Made by a program: the position numbers and the translations under genes. This document shows, piece after piece, positions 44,197 to 55,400 of a stretch of 64,000 nucleotides of DNA. The stretch is taken from assembly GCA_964574985.1 (NCBI GenBank), contig CAZNPH010000021.1:1-64000 (forward strand), written 5' to 3'. Position 1 is the first letter of the stretch. Every line of letters begins with the position of its first letter. The notes under the pieces were generated by a model. That model was not told where the DNA came from. It worked only from the letters and a program-made list of their open reading frames with translations, and did no database searches. Source of the stretch: CAZNPH01 sp964574985. GTDB taxonomy: Bacteria; Bacteroidota; Bacteroidia; Bacteroidales; SM23-62.

Positions 44197-47100
44197 TTAA
44201 TAATCGCTGGTTTTCCCGATGACCTCCGTTCCTGCATAATCCGGTGACGCGAACGGCTCCGGATACAGGACAAAAACCCGTTTCGGTTTTTCGCCGTTCC
44301 TGAGCGGCTCCTTGTCCCAGAAAGATCCCCAGTAGGGTGCATTGAGATCTATCCAGGTCACCAGGCTCCTCCATTCTTCCCGGCTCATGTCAACGCGTTG
44401 CCGGTGCGCCTCTCCCTGGATGGCCCGGATCAGCCTACTCCGGGTTGAGCCGAATTCTTTTACCTGGGATACGGAATTGTCGTCCATCTTGTTGGATATG
44501 CTCAACAGTTGTCCGGGATACTCGTTCACAGACATTTTACTGATCATGTCCCTGTCCTGCATACCGTTTCTGTATGTATACTGAAAATCGGGATACATTA
44601 ATTTGTAGATCTCCGGCCGGAAGCTGAAAATGGGCGTTGATTCATTGGGCCTCAGTCCGAACAACGTCCGGTACGCCTGATTGAGTCCGTCAAACCTCCT
44701 GGCCGAAAAATCCAGTCCGGCCTTCGGCGATTCCGCCCCGTGGCAGGATGCGCAGTGTCTGGTGAAGATCGGCTGAATATCCCGTTCGAAGTCCGGCAGC
44801 TCCCTGTCACCCCATGCCGGCGGGTCGGGTGTGCTGGGTTCGCGCCGGACCGCCGATGGCACCTTGTGTGTTTCATAAATTCTCGTGAAAGGGGTTTCGT
44901 CACGGGATTCATGGCAGCCCGTGCATCCCCGGATCTCTCCGGGCCGGAAGGATATGAAACTGCGCATTCTGCGGATCTCCCGGTAATCTTCATCCAAGGC
45001 CTGGAAATAAACGGGTATGTCGGCGGGCACCTTGAAATGGGAGGAACCGTCTTCTTCAACCGGTACGGTGCCGATCACCCTGGAAGGGGACCAGGTCCAG
45101 TTGCCCACCGACGGCATCCAGGAACCGAAAGGCGGGTAATGGAAATGATTGAAATCCACCACCCGGTCGCCTGTCCGTTCATGAGCCGGCGATTCCGTAT
45201 GGTGCCCTATCCTGATATATTTTACATCACCCTTTTTAAGTTCCGGGACCCCCTGGTAAATATCCACCATATACACCGTGGCGTACGGGGCGGGATTTTC
45301 TCCCGTTCCCGATAATTCGGTTGGTTTTTCCCGTTCCTTCAAAAGAATCGGGTAGGCAACCGACAGGACAGGATCCCGGCAGATCAGCTCCTTGTTTCCC
45401 CATACATCTATATAATACAGTGCGAACGGACCCCGGTCGTATGTATAGCTTGCCAGAAAGCTTTTTTCAGACAAGGCAAAGGGCTGCTGGTACAGTCCGC
45501 CGTAATCAATCACCCCCCCTTCCCCGACGATCCTCATATCTCCCAGTCCGCCTTCAACACGTCCTATTTCGGGTGTGACGATCCTGTATCCGTCCGGTTC
45601 ATTGATCCCTTTTTGATAGTCGATCAGGTACACGGCTCCCTGTGCCCATGTGTGGTGGCCGGTACCGATGGCCACCAGTTTATCGCTGTTGGGTATGGCC
45701 CGGGCATCCCGGAATGACATGGGCCAGTCCCTTTGTTCACATTTCAGGTTGTGCTGTTTGTAAAGGGCTTCCCTGAAGGAACCGTCGGGACGGCAGGCCC
45801 AGAGGTTGTGAGGCTGGTAGAAATCCCTTTGCTGGTATTCCCAGCGTGTGTAAACGATTTTGCCATTGTTCATGACATGGGGATACCGGTCAAAATCCTT
45901 GTTGTTGCTCAGGGATCTGATGTTCTCCCCGTCGCCGTTCATGAGATACATGTTGGTGATCTTTTTGTTCTGATCAAAGCTTCCGGAACACTGACTGCCG
46001 AAATCCGACCGGGTAGAAGCAAAAACGATATCCCCGTTGGGCAGGTAGGCAGGTTCGATGTCGTGATTGTAGGGATGGTTTGTCAGTTGCCGGACAGAAT
46101 TTTCTTTGATATCGATCTCAAAGAGCGATGCGGGTCCGGATAGTCCGTGAACAAGATCGGTGAATCCCTGTTCATTTTCCCACATGAGCTCTTCAAAATA
46201 ACGGGGTTGCTTGACATAGGAAACCACCACCCTTCCGGCGTCAAAAGAAAGATCCATACCCTGCATATGGCCGGGGGGCAGTTTGTCCCCGATCAGCGGC
46301 TGCATGTCTGCGCTGGGATCGAACCCTTCCCTGATGTAGATGTCTCCCCCGGGCTTGTAATTGTATGATTTCCCTCCGTTGGTAATATTGCCCCCCATGT
46401 GGGCCCTGTATCTCAGGGCAAAAAGTATTTTATCAAAATCTGTATCCGGATTGTTCAGAACGATCTCCCGGGCGGTTTTGCGCATGGCCAGCCATATCTT
46501 CCTTTGTGCGGTAAGTTCACCGGGGGCTTCTTCTGCCGCGGCCTCCAGTTTTTCATATTGATCCAGCAGCTTGTCCGTCCATTTGCGGGCCCGGGAGCGT
46601 GCCTCCTTATTGCCCTTTGTGTTGATCCTTTCATGAATGCTTCCGGCCCGGTCAATCATTTTTTCTGCGTCGGCCAGTATATCACCCGATGAACGGTGCA
46701 TGTCCTTCCTCACACCCTGCCTGACATAATCTGCTTCCAGCACAAATCCGGTCCCCAGCAGGTCTTTCCATACATGATACCAGTCGGAGGCCTTGTTTTC
46801 ATCTTCCGGCCACGTTTCCAGGGATCCGCTGTTCAGCACACTCACCCTGTTGGCAATGGCCCATTCGGTCAAAGCGCGGACAAAAGGATCTTCATGATGT
46901 ATCCAGTTCATGGCCAGTTTGCCGAATTCTTCTATGTCGGCATAATCCTCAATTTGTTTGAATGTCTTTTTTTCAACGGCTTCCCTGTCGGCGCCCCAGC
47001 ATTTATTGTCATAGGTTCTCCTGGACCGGGACACCCAGTATAAAAGCTCTGCCTGAAGATCCGTTGCATGATCCGGTGATGACTCCTGGAGATGCCTGAT

Positions 47101-47382
47101 GAGGGCTTTGGTGGCCTCATAGGCGGAAACATCTTTTTCTTTCATCAATGCCTGCACAACTGAATCCACTTTTTCGTGGGGGAAATCTTTTTGATAAAGC
47201 GCCGCGAGTCCGGACACGGCTTCATCCAGTAATTCCGCATCACGGATCGCTGTCTCCATGGAAGCAATATCAAGCTTGCCGGCTTGCCTGGTTTCTCCGG
47301 GGGGATGCAATGCCAGTATTGTGCTGATTATCGCAACCACAGCGATGCCCGGGACCACTTTTTGGAATATTTTATTTTTCAT
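44197..47382 (-). CDS. HzsA-related di-heme c-type protein, copy 1
   Basis: 1061 residues with an N-terminal membrane or signal segment (VVPGIAVVAIISTILAL). A long helical N-terminal region is followed by a propeller-like middle domain with PD40-type repeats (HDIEPAYLPNGDIVFASTRSD in parts: HDIEPAYLPNG, DIVFASTRSDFG, GKIVYTRWEY). The C-terminal part has heme sites CTGCH (about 819-823) and CASCH (about 876-880) in a cytochrome-like fold. The family is related to the alpha subunit of hydrazine synthase of anammox bacteria, but homologues are widespread in Planctomycetota and Bacteroidota without anammox and their reaction is unknown. It is a tandem paralogue of the next gene upstream. Confidence 0.75.
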   Translation of the reverse strand: MKNKIFQKVVPGIAVVAIISTILALHPPGETRQAGKLDIASMETAIRDAELLDEAVSGLAALYQKDFPHEKVDSVVQALMKEKDVSAYEATKALIRHLQESSPDHATDLQAELLYWVSRSRRTYDNKCWGADREAVEKKTFKQIEDYADIEEFGKLAMNWIHHEDPFVRALTEWAIANRVSVLNSGSLETWPEDENKASDWYHVWKDLLGTGFVLEADYVRQGVRKDMHRSSGDILADAEKMIDRAGSIHERINTKGNKEARSRARKWTDKLLDQYEKLEAAAEEAPGELTAQRKIWLAMRKTAREIVLNNPDTDFDKILFALRYRAHMGGNITNGGKSYNYKPGGDIYIREGFDPSADMQPLIGDKLPPGHMQGMDLSFDAGRVVVSYVKQPRYFEELMWENEQGFTDLVHGLSGPASLFEIDIKENSVRQLTNHPYNHDIEPAYLPNGDIVFASTRSDFGSQCSGSFDQNKKITNMYLMNGDGENIRSLSNNKDFDRYPHVMNNGKIVYTRWEYQQRDFYQPHNLWACRPDGSFREALYKQHNLKCEQRDWPMSFRDARAIPNSDKLVAIGTGHHTWAQGAVYLIDYQKGINEPDGYRIVTPEIGRVEGGLGDMRIVGEGGVIDYGGLYQQPFALSEKSFLASYTYDRGPFALYYIDVWGNKELICRDPVLSVAYPILLKEREKPTELSGTGENPAPYATVYMVDIYQGVPELKKGDVKYIRIGHHTESPAHERTGDRVVDFNHFHYPPFGSWMPSVGNWTWSPSRVIGTVPVEEDGSSHFKVPADIPVYFQALDEDYREIRRMRSFISFRPGEIRGCTGCHESRDETPFTRIYETHKVPSAVRREPSTPDPPAWGDRELPDFERDIQPIFTRHCASCHGAESPKAGLDFSARRFDGLNQAYRTLFGLRPNESTPIFSFRPEIYKLMYPDFQYTYRNGMQDRDMISKMSVNEYPGQLLSISNKMDDNSVSQVKEFGSTRSRLIRAIQGEAHRQRVDMSREEWRSLVTWIDLNAPYWGSFWDKEPLRNGEKPKRVFVLYPEPFASPDYAGTEVIGKTSDY

Positions 47383-47394
47383 GCGATCGTTATT

Positions 47395-50300
47395 TTAGTA
47401 ATCATCCGTTTTTCTGACAACCTCCATTCCCTGATAATCCGGGGATTCAAACGGAGGGCGCATTTTGACAAAGACCCGTTTGGGCTTTTTGCCAACTTTG
47501 AGGGGCTCCTTATCCACGAAAGATCCCCAGTAGGGCACATTCAGGTCGATCCAGGTGACAAGGCTTACCCATTCTTCCGGACTCATGTCAACACGTTCCC
47601 GGTGCCTCCTGTTGGTTATTATTCGCAGCAGCATGCTTTGTGTGGACCCGAATTCTTTTACCCGGGTTACTGCATTGTCACTGAATCTGTTGGATATGCT
47701 TACAAGCTGGCCGGGGTACCGGTTGGTTCCCATTTGCTCCAGCTTCTGCCTGTCCCACATATTGTTCCTGTACTCATAATCATATTCAGGATAGAGTTCC
47801 TGGTAAATATCCGGATCCCAGTTGGGTGTCGGCTCATCGGGCCTCAGTCCGAAAAGCGTCCGGTAGGCCTGATTGATCCCGTCAATTTTCCTGTCGGTAA
47901 AATCCAGTCCGCCACCGGGCGTCTCCGCCCCGTGGCAGGAAGCGCAGTGTCTGGAAAAGATCGGCTGAATATCCCGTTCAAAGTCCGGCAACTCCCGGTC
48001 CCCCCATGCCGGCGGATCGGGTTTGCTGGGTTCACGCTGAACGGCCGAAGGCACATTATGTGCTTCATAGGTTTGGGTGAACGGGGTTTCATCGCGGGAT
48101 TCATGGCATCCTGTGCATCCCCTGATCTCTCCGGGCCGTAAAGTGACGAAAGAACGCATCCTGCGGATCTCCCGGTAATTTTCGTCCAGGGCCTGAAAAT
48201 ACACCGGGATGTCGGCGGGCACCTTGAAATGGGCCGAGCCATCCTCTTCAACCGGGACAGTCCCGATGACCCTGGCGGGGCACCATGTCCACAATCCCAC
48301 GGTACTTGACCAGGAACCGGAAGGTGTGTAATGGTAATGATTGAAATCCACCACCTTGTCCCCGGTCCGTTCATGTGCCGGCCATTCGGTATGGTTCCCG
48401 ATCCGGATGTATTTGATGTCCCCCGGTTGTACTTCCGGGACCCCCTGGTAAATATCAACCATGTATACCGTGGCGTACGGGGCCGGATTTTCACCTGTTC
48501 CCGACAATTCGGTCGGTTTTTCCTGCCTGCTGAACACGATGGGGTAGGCAACCGACAGGACAGGGTCCCGGTGGATCAGCTCCTTGTTCCCCCAGACATC
48601 GATATAATAAAGGCTCCAGTTGGCGGCCTCTGTCCGGGGGTTGGCAAAATATGAATAGCATGTCAGAAAGCTTTCCTCTGACAAGGGATAGGGTTGCCGG
48701 TACAATCCCCCGTAGTCAATGACCCCGCCTTCTTCCACGATCTTTTTGTCTCCCAGGCCTCCTTCCACATCGGCGATTTCCGGGGTGATGATCCTGAATC
48801 CGTCCGGTTCGTTGATGCCTTCCTGATAATCGATCAGGTACAAACCTCCTTCGGCCCATTCATGATGGCCCGTCCCCACGGCCACCAGTTTGTCGCTGTT
48901 GGGAATCGCCCGTGCATCGCGCAGGGACATGGGTCCGTCTCCGAAATTCCCCTCATGATTATGCTGCTTGAAAAGGGGTTCCCTGTATGAACCGTCGGGC
49001 CGGCAGGCCCAGAGATTATGAACCTGCCAGAGGTGCCTCTCCTGGTATTCCCAGCGTGTATACACGATCTTCCCGTTGTTCATGATGTGGGGATACCGGT
49101 CAAAGTCCTTGTTGTTGCTCAGGGAACGGACATTTTGTCCGTCCGGACCGCATATGAACATGTTGGCAATTTTCTTGTTCTGGAGAAAACTTCCCGAACA
49201 CTGGCTGCCGAAATCGGAACGTGTGGAGGCAAAAACAATGTCCCCGTTGGGCAGATAGGCAGGTTCTATGTCGTGATTGTAGGGATGGGCGGTCAGTTGC
49301 CGGACGGAATTGTTCCTGAGATTCATTTCGTACAGCAATGCGGGTCCGGTCAAACCCACCGGAGGGAAATCGTTGAAGCTCTGATCGGGATCCCACATGA
49401 TCTCATTAAAATAATCTGGTTGTTTGGCGTAGGAGAAAACGATCCGGTCCGCGTCATACCACAGTTCCATGCCCTCCATATGTCCGGGCGGCAGCTTGTC
49501 TCCGATGAGCGGCCTCATGCCGGCACCGGGCTCCAGACCGTCCTTGATAAAAATATCCCCCCCGGGCTTGTGGTTGTATGACTTGCCCCCGTTGGTGATG
49601 TTGCCTCCACAATGATAGGCATGGCGGAGGGCCAGAAGAGTCTGCCGGTGTTTGATGTCCGGATTGTTCAGAATGACCTTCCGGGCCAGTTTCCGCATAT
49701 CCAGCCAGATCTTCCTTTGTGCGGTAAGATCACCGGGAGATTCTTTTACGGCGGATTCCAGTTTCTTATGTTGTTCCAGCAGCTTGTTCATCCACTTTCC
49801 GGCTTCCGGTACGGCTTCTTTGGTGCCATCAGCATTGATCCTATCCAGGATGTTACGGCTTCTTTCCACGATTTTCCCGGCATTGTCCAGTATATCATCC
49901 GGTGAACGATGGATGTCCAGTCTCACTCCCTGTCTGACATAATCTGCTTCCAGGACAAATTCGGTCTCCAGCATTCCTTTCCATACATGATACCAGTTTG
50001 GCGCCTTCTTTTCGTCCTCCGGCCATATCTTTAACGGTTCGTTATTCCTGAGGTCAATCCGGTTGGCGATGGCCCATTCCGCCAGACCACGGACAAAAGG
50101 ATCTTCATGGTGTATCCAGTTCATGGCCAGCTTGCCGAATTCCCCGATATCTGCCAGATCATAAAATCTTCCTGCTTTGACCATTTTGTCGGTGTAATGA
50201 AAGGGGGCTGTTCTCCTGGCCCGGCCAAGTTCAGTCAATTCTTCACGGGATAAGCGGGACCGCCAGTAGTCGTATGAGCGGCCGGAGCGGGACAGCCAGT

Positions 50301-50646
50301 ACAGAAGTTCCACCTGAAGGTCGGTTGCGTTCTTCAGTGATGAGTTCTCCAGATGTTTGATGAGGGTCTTGGTGACATCAAAGGCCGTGATTTCCTCATT
50401 CTCCATCAGAGATCCCACGATCGAATCCACCTTTGCATAGGAGAAAGCACAGCAGTGATACAGCTCGTTCAGTCCGGCTACCGCCTCATCCAGCTGTTTT
50501 TGATCGCTGATCACAGCTTCAATGGAAGAAATATCAAGCGGATCGGCCTTTTTGATCTTTGTGTCAATATTCAATGCCAGTATGGCGCTGATCACCAATA
50601 GCACACCGGCCATTGGAATTGCCCGCAGGAAAACATTATTTTTCAT
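47395..50646 (-). CDS. HzsA-related di-heme c-type protein, copy 2
   Basis: 1083 residues from MKNNVFLRAIPMAGVLLVIS, which puts the hydrophobic segment at the N-terminus; the in-frame extension to 50721 would cross the hairpin at 50708-50738. Domain order is the same as copy 1, with heme sites CTGCH (about 843) and CASCH (about 900). Copies 1 and 2 agree closely in the heme part and middle domain and differ mainly in the helical N-terminal third, for instance by extra residues around SREELTELGRARR. It is the first gene after SusD of PUL head 2, behind a weak terminator-like hairpin. Confidence 0.75.
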   Translation of the reverse strand: MKNNVFLRAIPMAGVLLVISAILALNIDTKIKKADPLDISSIEAVISDQKQLDEAVAGLNELYHCCAFSYAKVDSIVGSLMENEEITAFDVTKTLIKHLENSSLKNATDLQVELLYWLSRSGRSYDYWRSRLSREELTELGRARRTAPFHYTDKMVKAGRFYDLADIGEFGKLAMNWIHHEDPFVRGLAEWAIANRIDLRNNEPLKIWPEDEKKAPNWYHVWKGMLETEFVLEADYVRQGVRLDIHRSPDDILDNAGKIVERSRNILDRINADGTKEAVPEAGKWMNKLLEQHKKLESAVKESPGDLTAQRKIWLDMRKLARKVILNNPDIKHRQTLLALRHAYHCGGNITNGGKSYNHKPGGDIFIKDGLEPGAGMRPLIGDKLPPGHMEGMELWYDADRIVFSYAKQPDYFNEIMWDPDQSFNDFPPVGLTGPALLYEMNLRNNSVRQLTAHPYNHDIEPAYLPNGDIVFASTRSDFGSQCSGSFLQNKKIANMFICGPDGQNVRSLSNNKDFDRYPHIMNNGKIVYTRWEYQERHLWQVHNLWACRPDGSYREPLFKQHNHEGNFGDGPMSLRDARAIPNSDKLVAVGTGHHEWAEGGLYLIDYQEGINEPDGFRIITPEIADVEGGLGDKKIVEEGGVIDYGGLYRQPYPLSEESFLTCYSYFANPRTEAANWSLYYIDVWGNKELIHRDPVLSVAYPIVFSRQEKPTELSGTGENPAPYATVYMVDIYQGVPEVQPGDIKYIRIGNHTEWPAHERTGDKVVDFNHYHYTPSGSWSSTVGLWTWCPARVIGTVPVEEDGSAHFKVPADIPVYFQALDENYREIRRMRSFVTLRPGEIRGCTGCHESRDETPFTQTYEAHNVPSAVQREPSKPDPPAWGDRELPDFERDIQPIFSRHCASCHGAETPGGGLDFTDRKIDGINQAYRTLFGLRPDEPTPNWDPDIYQELYPEYDYEYRNNMWDRQKLEQMGTNRYPGQLVSISNRFSDNAVTRVKEFGSTQSMLLRIITNRRHRERVDMSPEEWVSLVTWIDLNVPYWGSFVDKEPLKVGKKPKRVFVKMRPPFESPDYQGMEVVRKTDDY

Positions 50647-50707
50647 ATTGGAGAATGTTTTACAGCATCCGGTGGGCTGGTGCGATCTGAAAATTTTTAT
50701 ATCTAAA

Positions 50708-50738
50708 GGAAGGATCAGCAAAATTTACTGATCCTTCC
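50708..50738 (-). terminator. Stem-loop after SusD of PUL head 2
   Basis: A perfect 11-bp stem (GGAAGGATCAG at 50708-50718, CTGATCCTTCC at 50728-50738) has a 9-nt loop. On the minus strand only a short T run follows (TTTAGATAT), so read-through into the HzsA-related genes is likely. It may be an attenuating or mRNA-stabilising hairpin between the SusD gene and the downstream enzymes. Confidence 0.5.
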
Positions 50739-50756
50739 TCTGAGATTACAACCAAT

Positions 50757-50774
50757 CAACTAACCAACCAACCA
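50757..50774. repeat. 18-nt element shared with 7075-7092
   Basis: CAACTAACCAACCAACCA, identical to the copy after the first sigma gene. It lies between the SusD stop codon and the stem-loop at 50708-50738, the same arrangement of element and hairpin as at 7033-7092. Confidence 0.5.
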
Positions 50775-50810
50775 TCTTAAACACAATATTTCCCCTCAGT
50801 CTATTGAGAA

Positions 50811-52373
50811 TTAATAGCCTGGTGTCGGGGTTATGTTCGGATTCTGTTCTGTTTCATCGGCCGGGATGGGGTACAACAGATTGGTCGGGTAACTGAAATA
50901 ACATTCAAACTTTGTTGAGAATTCAGCTGTTCCCCAGGTTGAAAGATCAATATAACCGGCCGCATCCCATCTTTTCAGGTCGGGCCAGCGCTGTCCTTCG
51001 GCGCACAGCTCCCTGAACCGTTCATCCATGATGTCCTGCATGGTTACCGCCGCCAGGTCAGCAGGTACCGCGGCAGGAAGATCACCTTCATCCACTGAAT
51101 TCCTGGCCCTCTCCCTGACCTGATTGACCAGATCAAGTGCACCGGCCGCATCCCCGGTTTGAAACAGGGCTTCTGCTTTCAGCAGCAATACGTCGGCCAT
51201 CCTCAATATCCTGTAGTTGCAGGTATTGGCATAGGCTGCATAACCTGTCTGGTCCATACGCTTGACGTATTTTATGAATTGCCATCCGTCCCACGGAGAA
51301 CTTGTATTTCTTACCAGTATTTCGGCCAGTCTGGGATCCCTTGCTCCGGCAGCGGTATCAAAAGCCGCGATCAGTTTATCGGTGGGCTTGAGCAGGCCAA
51401 AGTCTCCTTCTCCCCAGCCTTTGATCCCCCACATGTCGGTATAATATGCATTGTGAAAACTCATGTGGCCGTTGCCGATATTATAATCATTGTCGTTCCA
51501 GACCCATTCATAATCCGGCGCAATGGAAGCCTGAAATTCAAAGAGCCCTTCCGCGTTATTTTCCCTGGTGGGATCAAAGTTCCAGCCGTAATGGTCAACC
51601 AGGGAATGGCTGTCAATCTGGTCGAAGGCATTTATAGCGTAATTATAATCCGACTGGTTTCCGTCATTATAACAGGCCCTGAACATATACAGTTTCCCGA
51701 GCATGCCGTAAGCGGCGTCATCGGTTACCCGTCCTTTCTGATTTTCCGGCCAGTCGTCGGGCAACAGACCCGCGGCTTCTTCCAGATCTGCAATGCAAAA
51801 ATCCAATATCGCGTTGTCAGTTCCCGCACTCGGATATCTCAAATCTGCCAGCGACACATTTCCTCCCAGTACTTTCCGTTTTTCAATCAACGGGATGTAG
51901 GGCCCGAAATACTGCCACAGTTTAAAGTACCAGTAAGCCCTTAAAAACAGCGCTTCTCCTTTCATCTCATTGATTTCTGTCTGTTCACCTGATGTAAACT
52001 GGTCGATGTTGTTGGTCGCTTTTTCAATCACAAGATTGGCTCGGGAGATCAGTTCATAGCTTTCGCCGAAGAAGTCTGCAAATTCATCTTCTTCAGCATT
52101 AATTCCCTCAAAGGTATCCCCCCAGTAATTCCAGTGGGCATTGATATCATCTCCGGGGGCGTACCACTGGCCAAAAAGAGGATCACCGCCAGTTATGCCA
52201 AACAGGTCGGGCATCTTGGCATAAACCCCGTAAATGGCCCGCGTGAAGGTTTTTACATCACCAAAGTATTTTGCCATCGAAGGATAATGGGGCGCCATAT
52301 CCAGCCTTTCTTCACAGCCATTGATGATGATAAGTGCCCCTATCGTAACGAATATGGATGTTAATTTTTTCAT
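50811..52373 (-). CDS. SusD/RagB family outer-membrane glycan-binding lipoprotein (PUL head 2)
   Basis: 520 residues from MKKLTSIFVTIGALIIINGC, a lipoprotein signal with the lipidated Cys at residue 20; the frame to 52412 has a longer, non-signal start and is not preferred. Family features are GEALFLRAYWYFKLWQYFG, ADVLLLKAEALFQTGD and MDERFRELCAEGQRWPDLKRW near the end, then YPIPADETEQNPN. It follows SusC by 41 bases and forms the binding half of the import complex. The ligand is unknown; it differs strongly from the SusD of PUL head 1, so a different glycan is expected. Confidence 0.95.
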   Translation of the reverse strand: MKKLTSIFVTIGALIIINGCEERLDMAPHYPSMAKYFGDVKTFTRAIYGVYAKMPDLFGITGGDPLFGQWYAPGDDINAHWNYWGDTFEGINAEEDEFADFFGESYELISRANLVIEKATNNIDQFTSGEQTEINEMKGEALFLRAYWYFKLWQYFGPYIPLIEKRKVLGGNVSLADLRYPSAGTDNAILDFCIADLEEAAGLLPDDWPENQKGRVTDDAAYGMLGKLYMFRACYNDGNQSDYNYAINAFDQIDSHSLVDHYGWNFDPTRENNAEGLFEFQASIAPDYEWVWNDNDYNIGNGHMSFHNAYYTDMWGIKGWGEGDFGLLKPTDKLIAAFDTAAGARDPRLAEILVRNTSSPWDGWQFIKYVKRMDQTGYAAYANTCNYRILRMADVLLLKAEALFQTGDAAGALDLVNQVRERARNSVDEGDLPAAVPADLAAVTMQDIMDERFRELCAEGQRWPDLKRWDAAGYIDLSTWGTAEFSTKFECYFSYPTNLLYPIPADETEQNPNITPTPGY

Positions 52374-52414
52374 TTTATTTCGTTTTAATTCATTTACAAA
52401 AGATTGTTCCATGA

Positions 52415-55400
52415 TTAGAACGTTGCATTAACGCCAATTGAAAAAGTTCTTGGATTGGGTAGTCCACCTGTGTGTGCTGTTGCGACGTCTAATCCGCTCC
52501 AATTGGTGATGGTGAACAAGTTCATGCCACTCAGGTATACACGAATTCTCCGGCCTATACCCATTTTATTCAAAGCCTGTGAAGGCAGGGTGTAGCCTAT
52601 CTGAACGGTTTGGCCCCGGAAATAAGAAGCATCTTCTACCCAGCGATCGGAGAAACGGTTGTTGCTTGCCGGATCACCAATTACTGCACGCGGGATATCC
52701 GTGTTGGTATTGGTAGGGGTCCAGCGATCCAATACATCCGGCCACTGGTTATTTCCTTCCATTCCTGTAAAGGTCTGCAGTTCATCGTTAACGGCCTGCA
52801 CATCTCCTTCCCCGTAGAAAGAGGCAAAGATGTCAAACCCTTTGTATCCAGCGGAAATGTTGAAACCGTAAGTAAATCCCGGAATCGTTTTGCCAATGAA
52901 AACTTTGTCATACTCATTCACCACTCCATCGGATCCTTCTGTATAAAGCTGGCCTTCTTCCTCCGGGGTTCCCCTTACATCCTTGAAGTAAAGGTCGCCG
53001 GGAGATACCAAACTTGCTTGTGTATTCACATCGTTTACCTGGCTCTGGTAATCCGTCACTTCCTGGGCTGCTTGGAACATTCCGGCAACCTGATATCCGC
53101 GCAGGTAGAAAAGGGGAAATCCTTCCCTAACCCGGTTTTGGTCTCCACCAAATGGAACTCCGTCTTTAATTAGTGTCACTTCATTGTTGACAAGGCTCAG
53201 GTTTGAATGGATGCTGTACCATACCTCGCCGACCTGATCACGGTATCCGAGTTGCAGGTCCATACCACGGTTGAGTACTTCTCCCAGGTTAAACGGAGGA
53301 TTATTCAAACCGACGGATTCAGGAACTTCAACAGTAGTCAGCAGATCCTCTGTGGTTTTGGTAAACAATTCTAACCTTGCTGAGAGGGCATTGAACAGCA
53401 ACAAATCAAAACCCACATTGGTTGTATAGGTTTTTTCCCAGCCCAGGCTTTCATTGGGCATGTCATTGAAACCAACGCCCCAATATGTATATCCCATACC
53501 CAGGCGGCGACCTCCTCCGTCATAGCCCAGTGACACGGTGGCGTTTTCATTGGCCAAACCGACATATCCGTAATCCTTGATCTCATGGTTTCCGAGTTTC
53601 CCCCATCCACCGAAGAGTTTCAAATCGGTGAGCCAGCCCAGGCCTCCCATGAAATCTTCTTCGCTCAGCCGCCATGCTGCGGAAAATCCTGGGAAGTAAT
53701 CCCAACGGTTTTCCGGGGCAAATTTGCTTGAACCGTCATACCGGAGCGTAAAGTCAATATAGTACTTGTTGGCGAAATTGTAATCAATCCGTCCTACATA
53801 ACCTTGCACGGCATTCTCCGCCCTGTATGATTCACCACTCAGGAAAGCATTTTGATTTATGATTCCCCAATATACTTCATCTTCATAATTCAGAGCATCA
53901 TAAGCTTCCCATATGTTGCGGTAACCGTAATCCTGATGACTTCCGATCAAAAGGACATTGAAATTGTGTTCTCCCAGGGAACGGCCGTACCGGATGATCA
54001 ATTCTTCCATGAGGTTATAGTTTGTTGAAAACTCTTCACCGTATTCCCCTTCCGAATCATCTACAGCGGCTGCGCCGAACTCATCCAGGGGACTCTTGGC
54101 GGCTTCATCGAACATAAAATAGTCAACATCCTGAAAGCTTACCCGTCTATCGGTATAATAATCTCCGCTTATACGTCCTCTGATGCTGAGTCCCTTTATG
54201 GGTTGCAGTTCAACAAACAATTTGCCCAATACTCTGTATATGTGATGTGTATTGCTGTTAATAGCCATCTTGCCCAGGGTATTGTCCATGTTGTGCCAGG
54301 ACCTCGTTGGATCCCATGCTGCTCTGTCAATGCCGCTGGCTATGGCAGATGCATATCCCTCTACTCCGTCCTGCCAGTACGGGCCGACCTGATAGCCATT
54401 ATAAATGGGCTGCCAGGGACTGTGTCTGGCTGCATACGCCAGGATACCTTCTCTTCCTCCCCGGTAGGAATTATCATCCACATCTTCCCAAATGCCCTGC
54501 AGGTTTATTCCTGCCTTCAGAATATTTGAAAATTGAGACTGGGCTTTGGAACTGATGTTGTATCTCTGCAAACCGTTATTGATTATGGGACTTTCATTTT
54601 TGGTATATCCGGCCGAGAAAGCATAATCGGTTTGTGCCGTACTGCCTGACAGCCGGAGATTATAGGTCTGGTTTGCTGCATTCTCGTTTAAAAGGGGTGT
54701 TTGCCAATCCACCGTGGGTAGATTCCCCATGTAAACAGCAGAAGAAGGATCCAGTTCAGGCTCCAAAGCCTGGGTGGGATTATTATTGTGTGCTTCTGTA
54801 TATAAATCAACATACTGGTCAACATTCAGCACATCATAGATTTCGGGATAATTTTTTATTCCATATTGTGCACTGAAGTCAATCTGAATGGGTTCGGTGG
54901 CCTCTTCCCCGGTTTTTGTTTCAATCAGGATAACACCATTTGAAGCCCTTACCCCGTAGATTGCAGCAGCAGCTGCATCTTTCAGTACAGAAATGGATTC
55001 AATATCACTGGGATTGATCAGGGTCATGATGTTGACTGAACCCCTGTAGCCACTTCCTTCAGCGCCGGATCCATACTCGGTTATCGGGATCCCGTCAACG
55101 ATGATCAGGGGAGAGGCGACCCCCCAGGTATTGATACCCCGGATGCGGATCTCATTTCTTGTAAATGGGTGACCTCCGCCGGACAGGACACGAATACCGG
55201 GAACACTTCCCTGCAGAGCCAGTTCCGGAGACGATGACGGAGTCATTTTTTCCAGCTGCTCCCCGGTGACAGAGCCGATGGAACCGGAAATATCCCTTCT
55301 TTTCCTTTCACCGTAACCGATGGCCACAACCTCGTCAAGTTCTACCAGGGTGGGTTGCAGGGCAACATCGATCTCGTTGCGTCCGGCCGGGTCGATCACC

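Noticed and set aside
44197..50646. Hydrazine synthase and therefore an anammox organism
   Set aside because: Only alpha-subunit-like proteins occur, in duplicate, with no beta or gamma subunits or hydrazine dehydrogenase nearby, and the whole context is a Bacteroidota glycan locus.
50647..50721. N-terminal extension of HzsA-related copy 2
   Set aside because: It would place the signal segment internally and code through a perfect stem-loop; copy 1 starts at the equivalent of MKNN.
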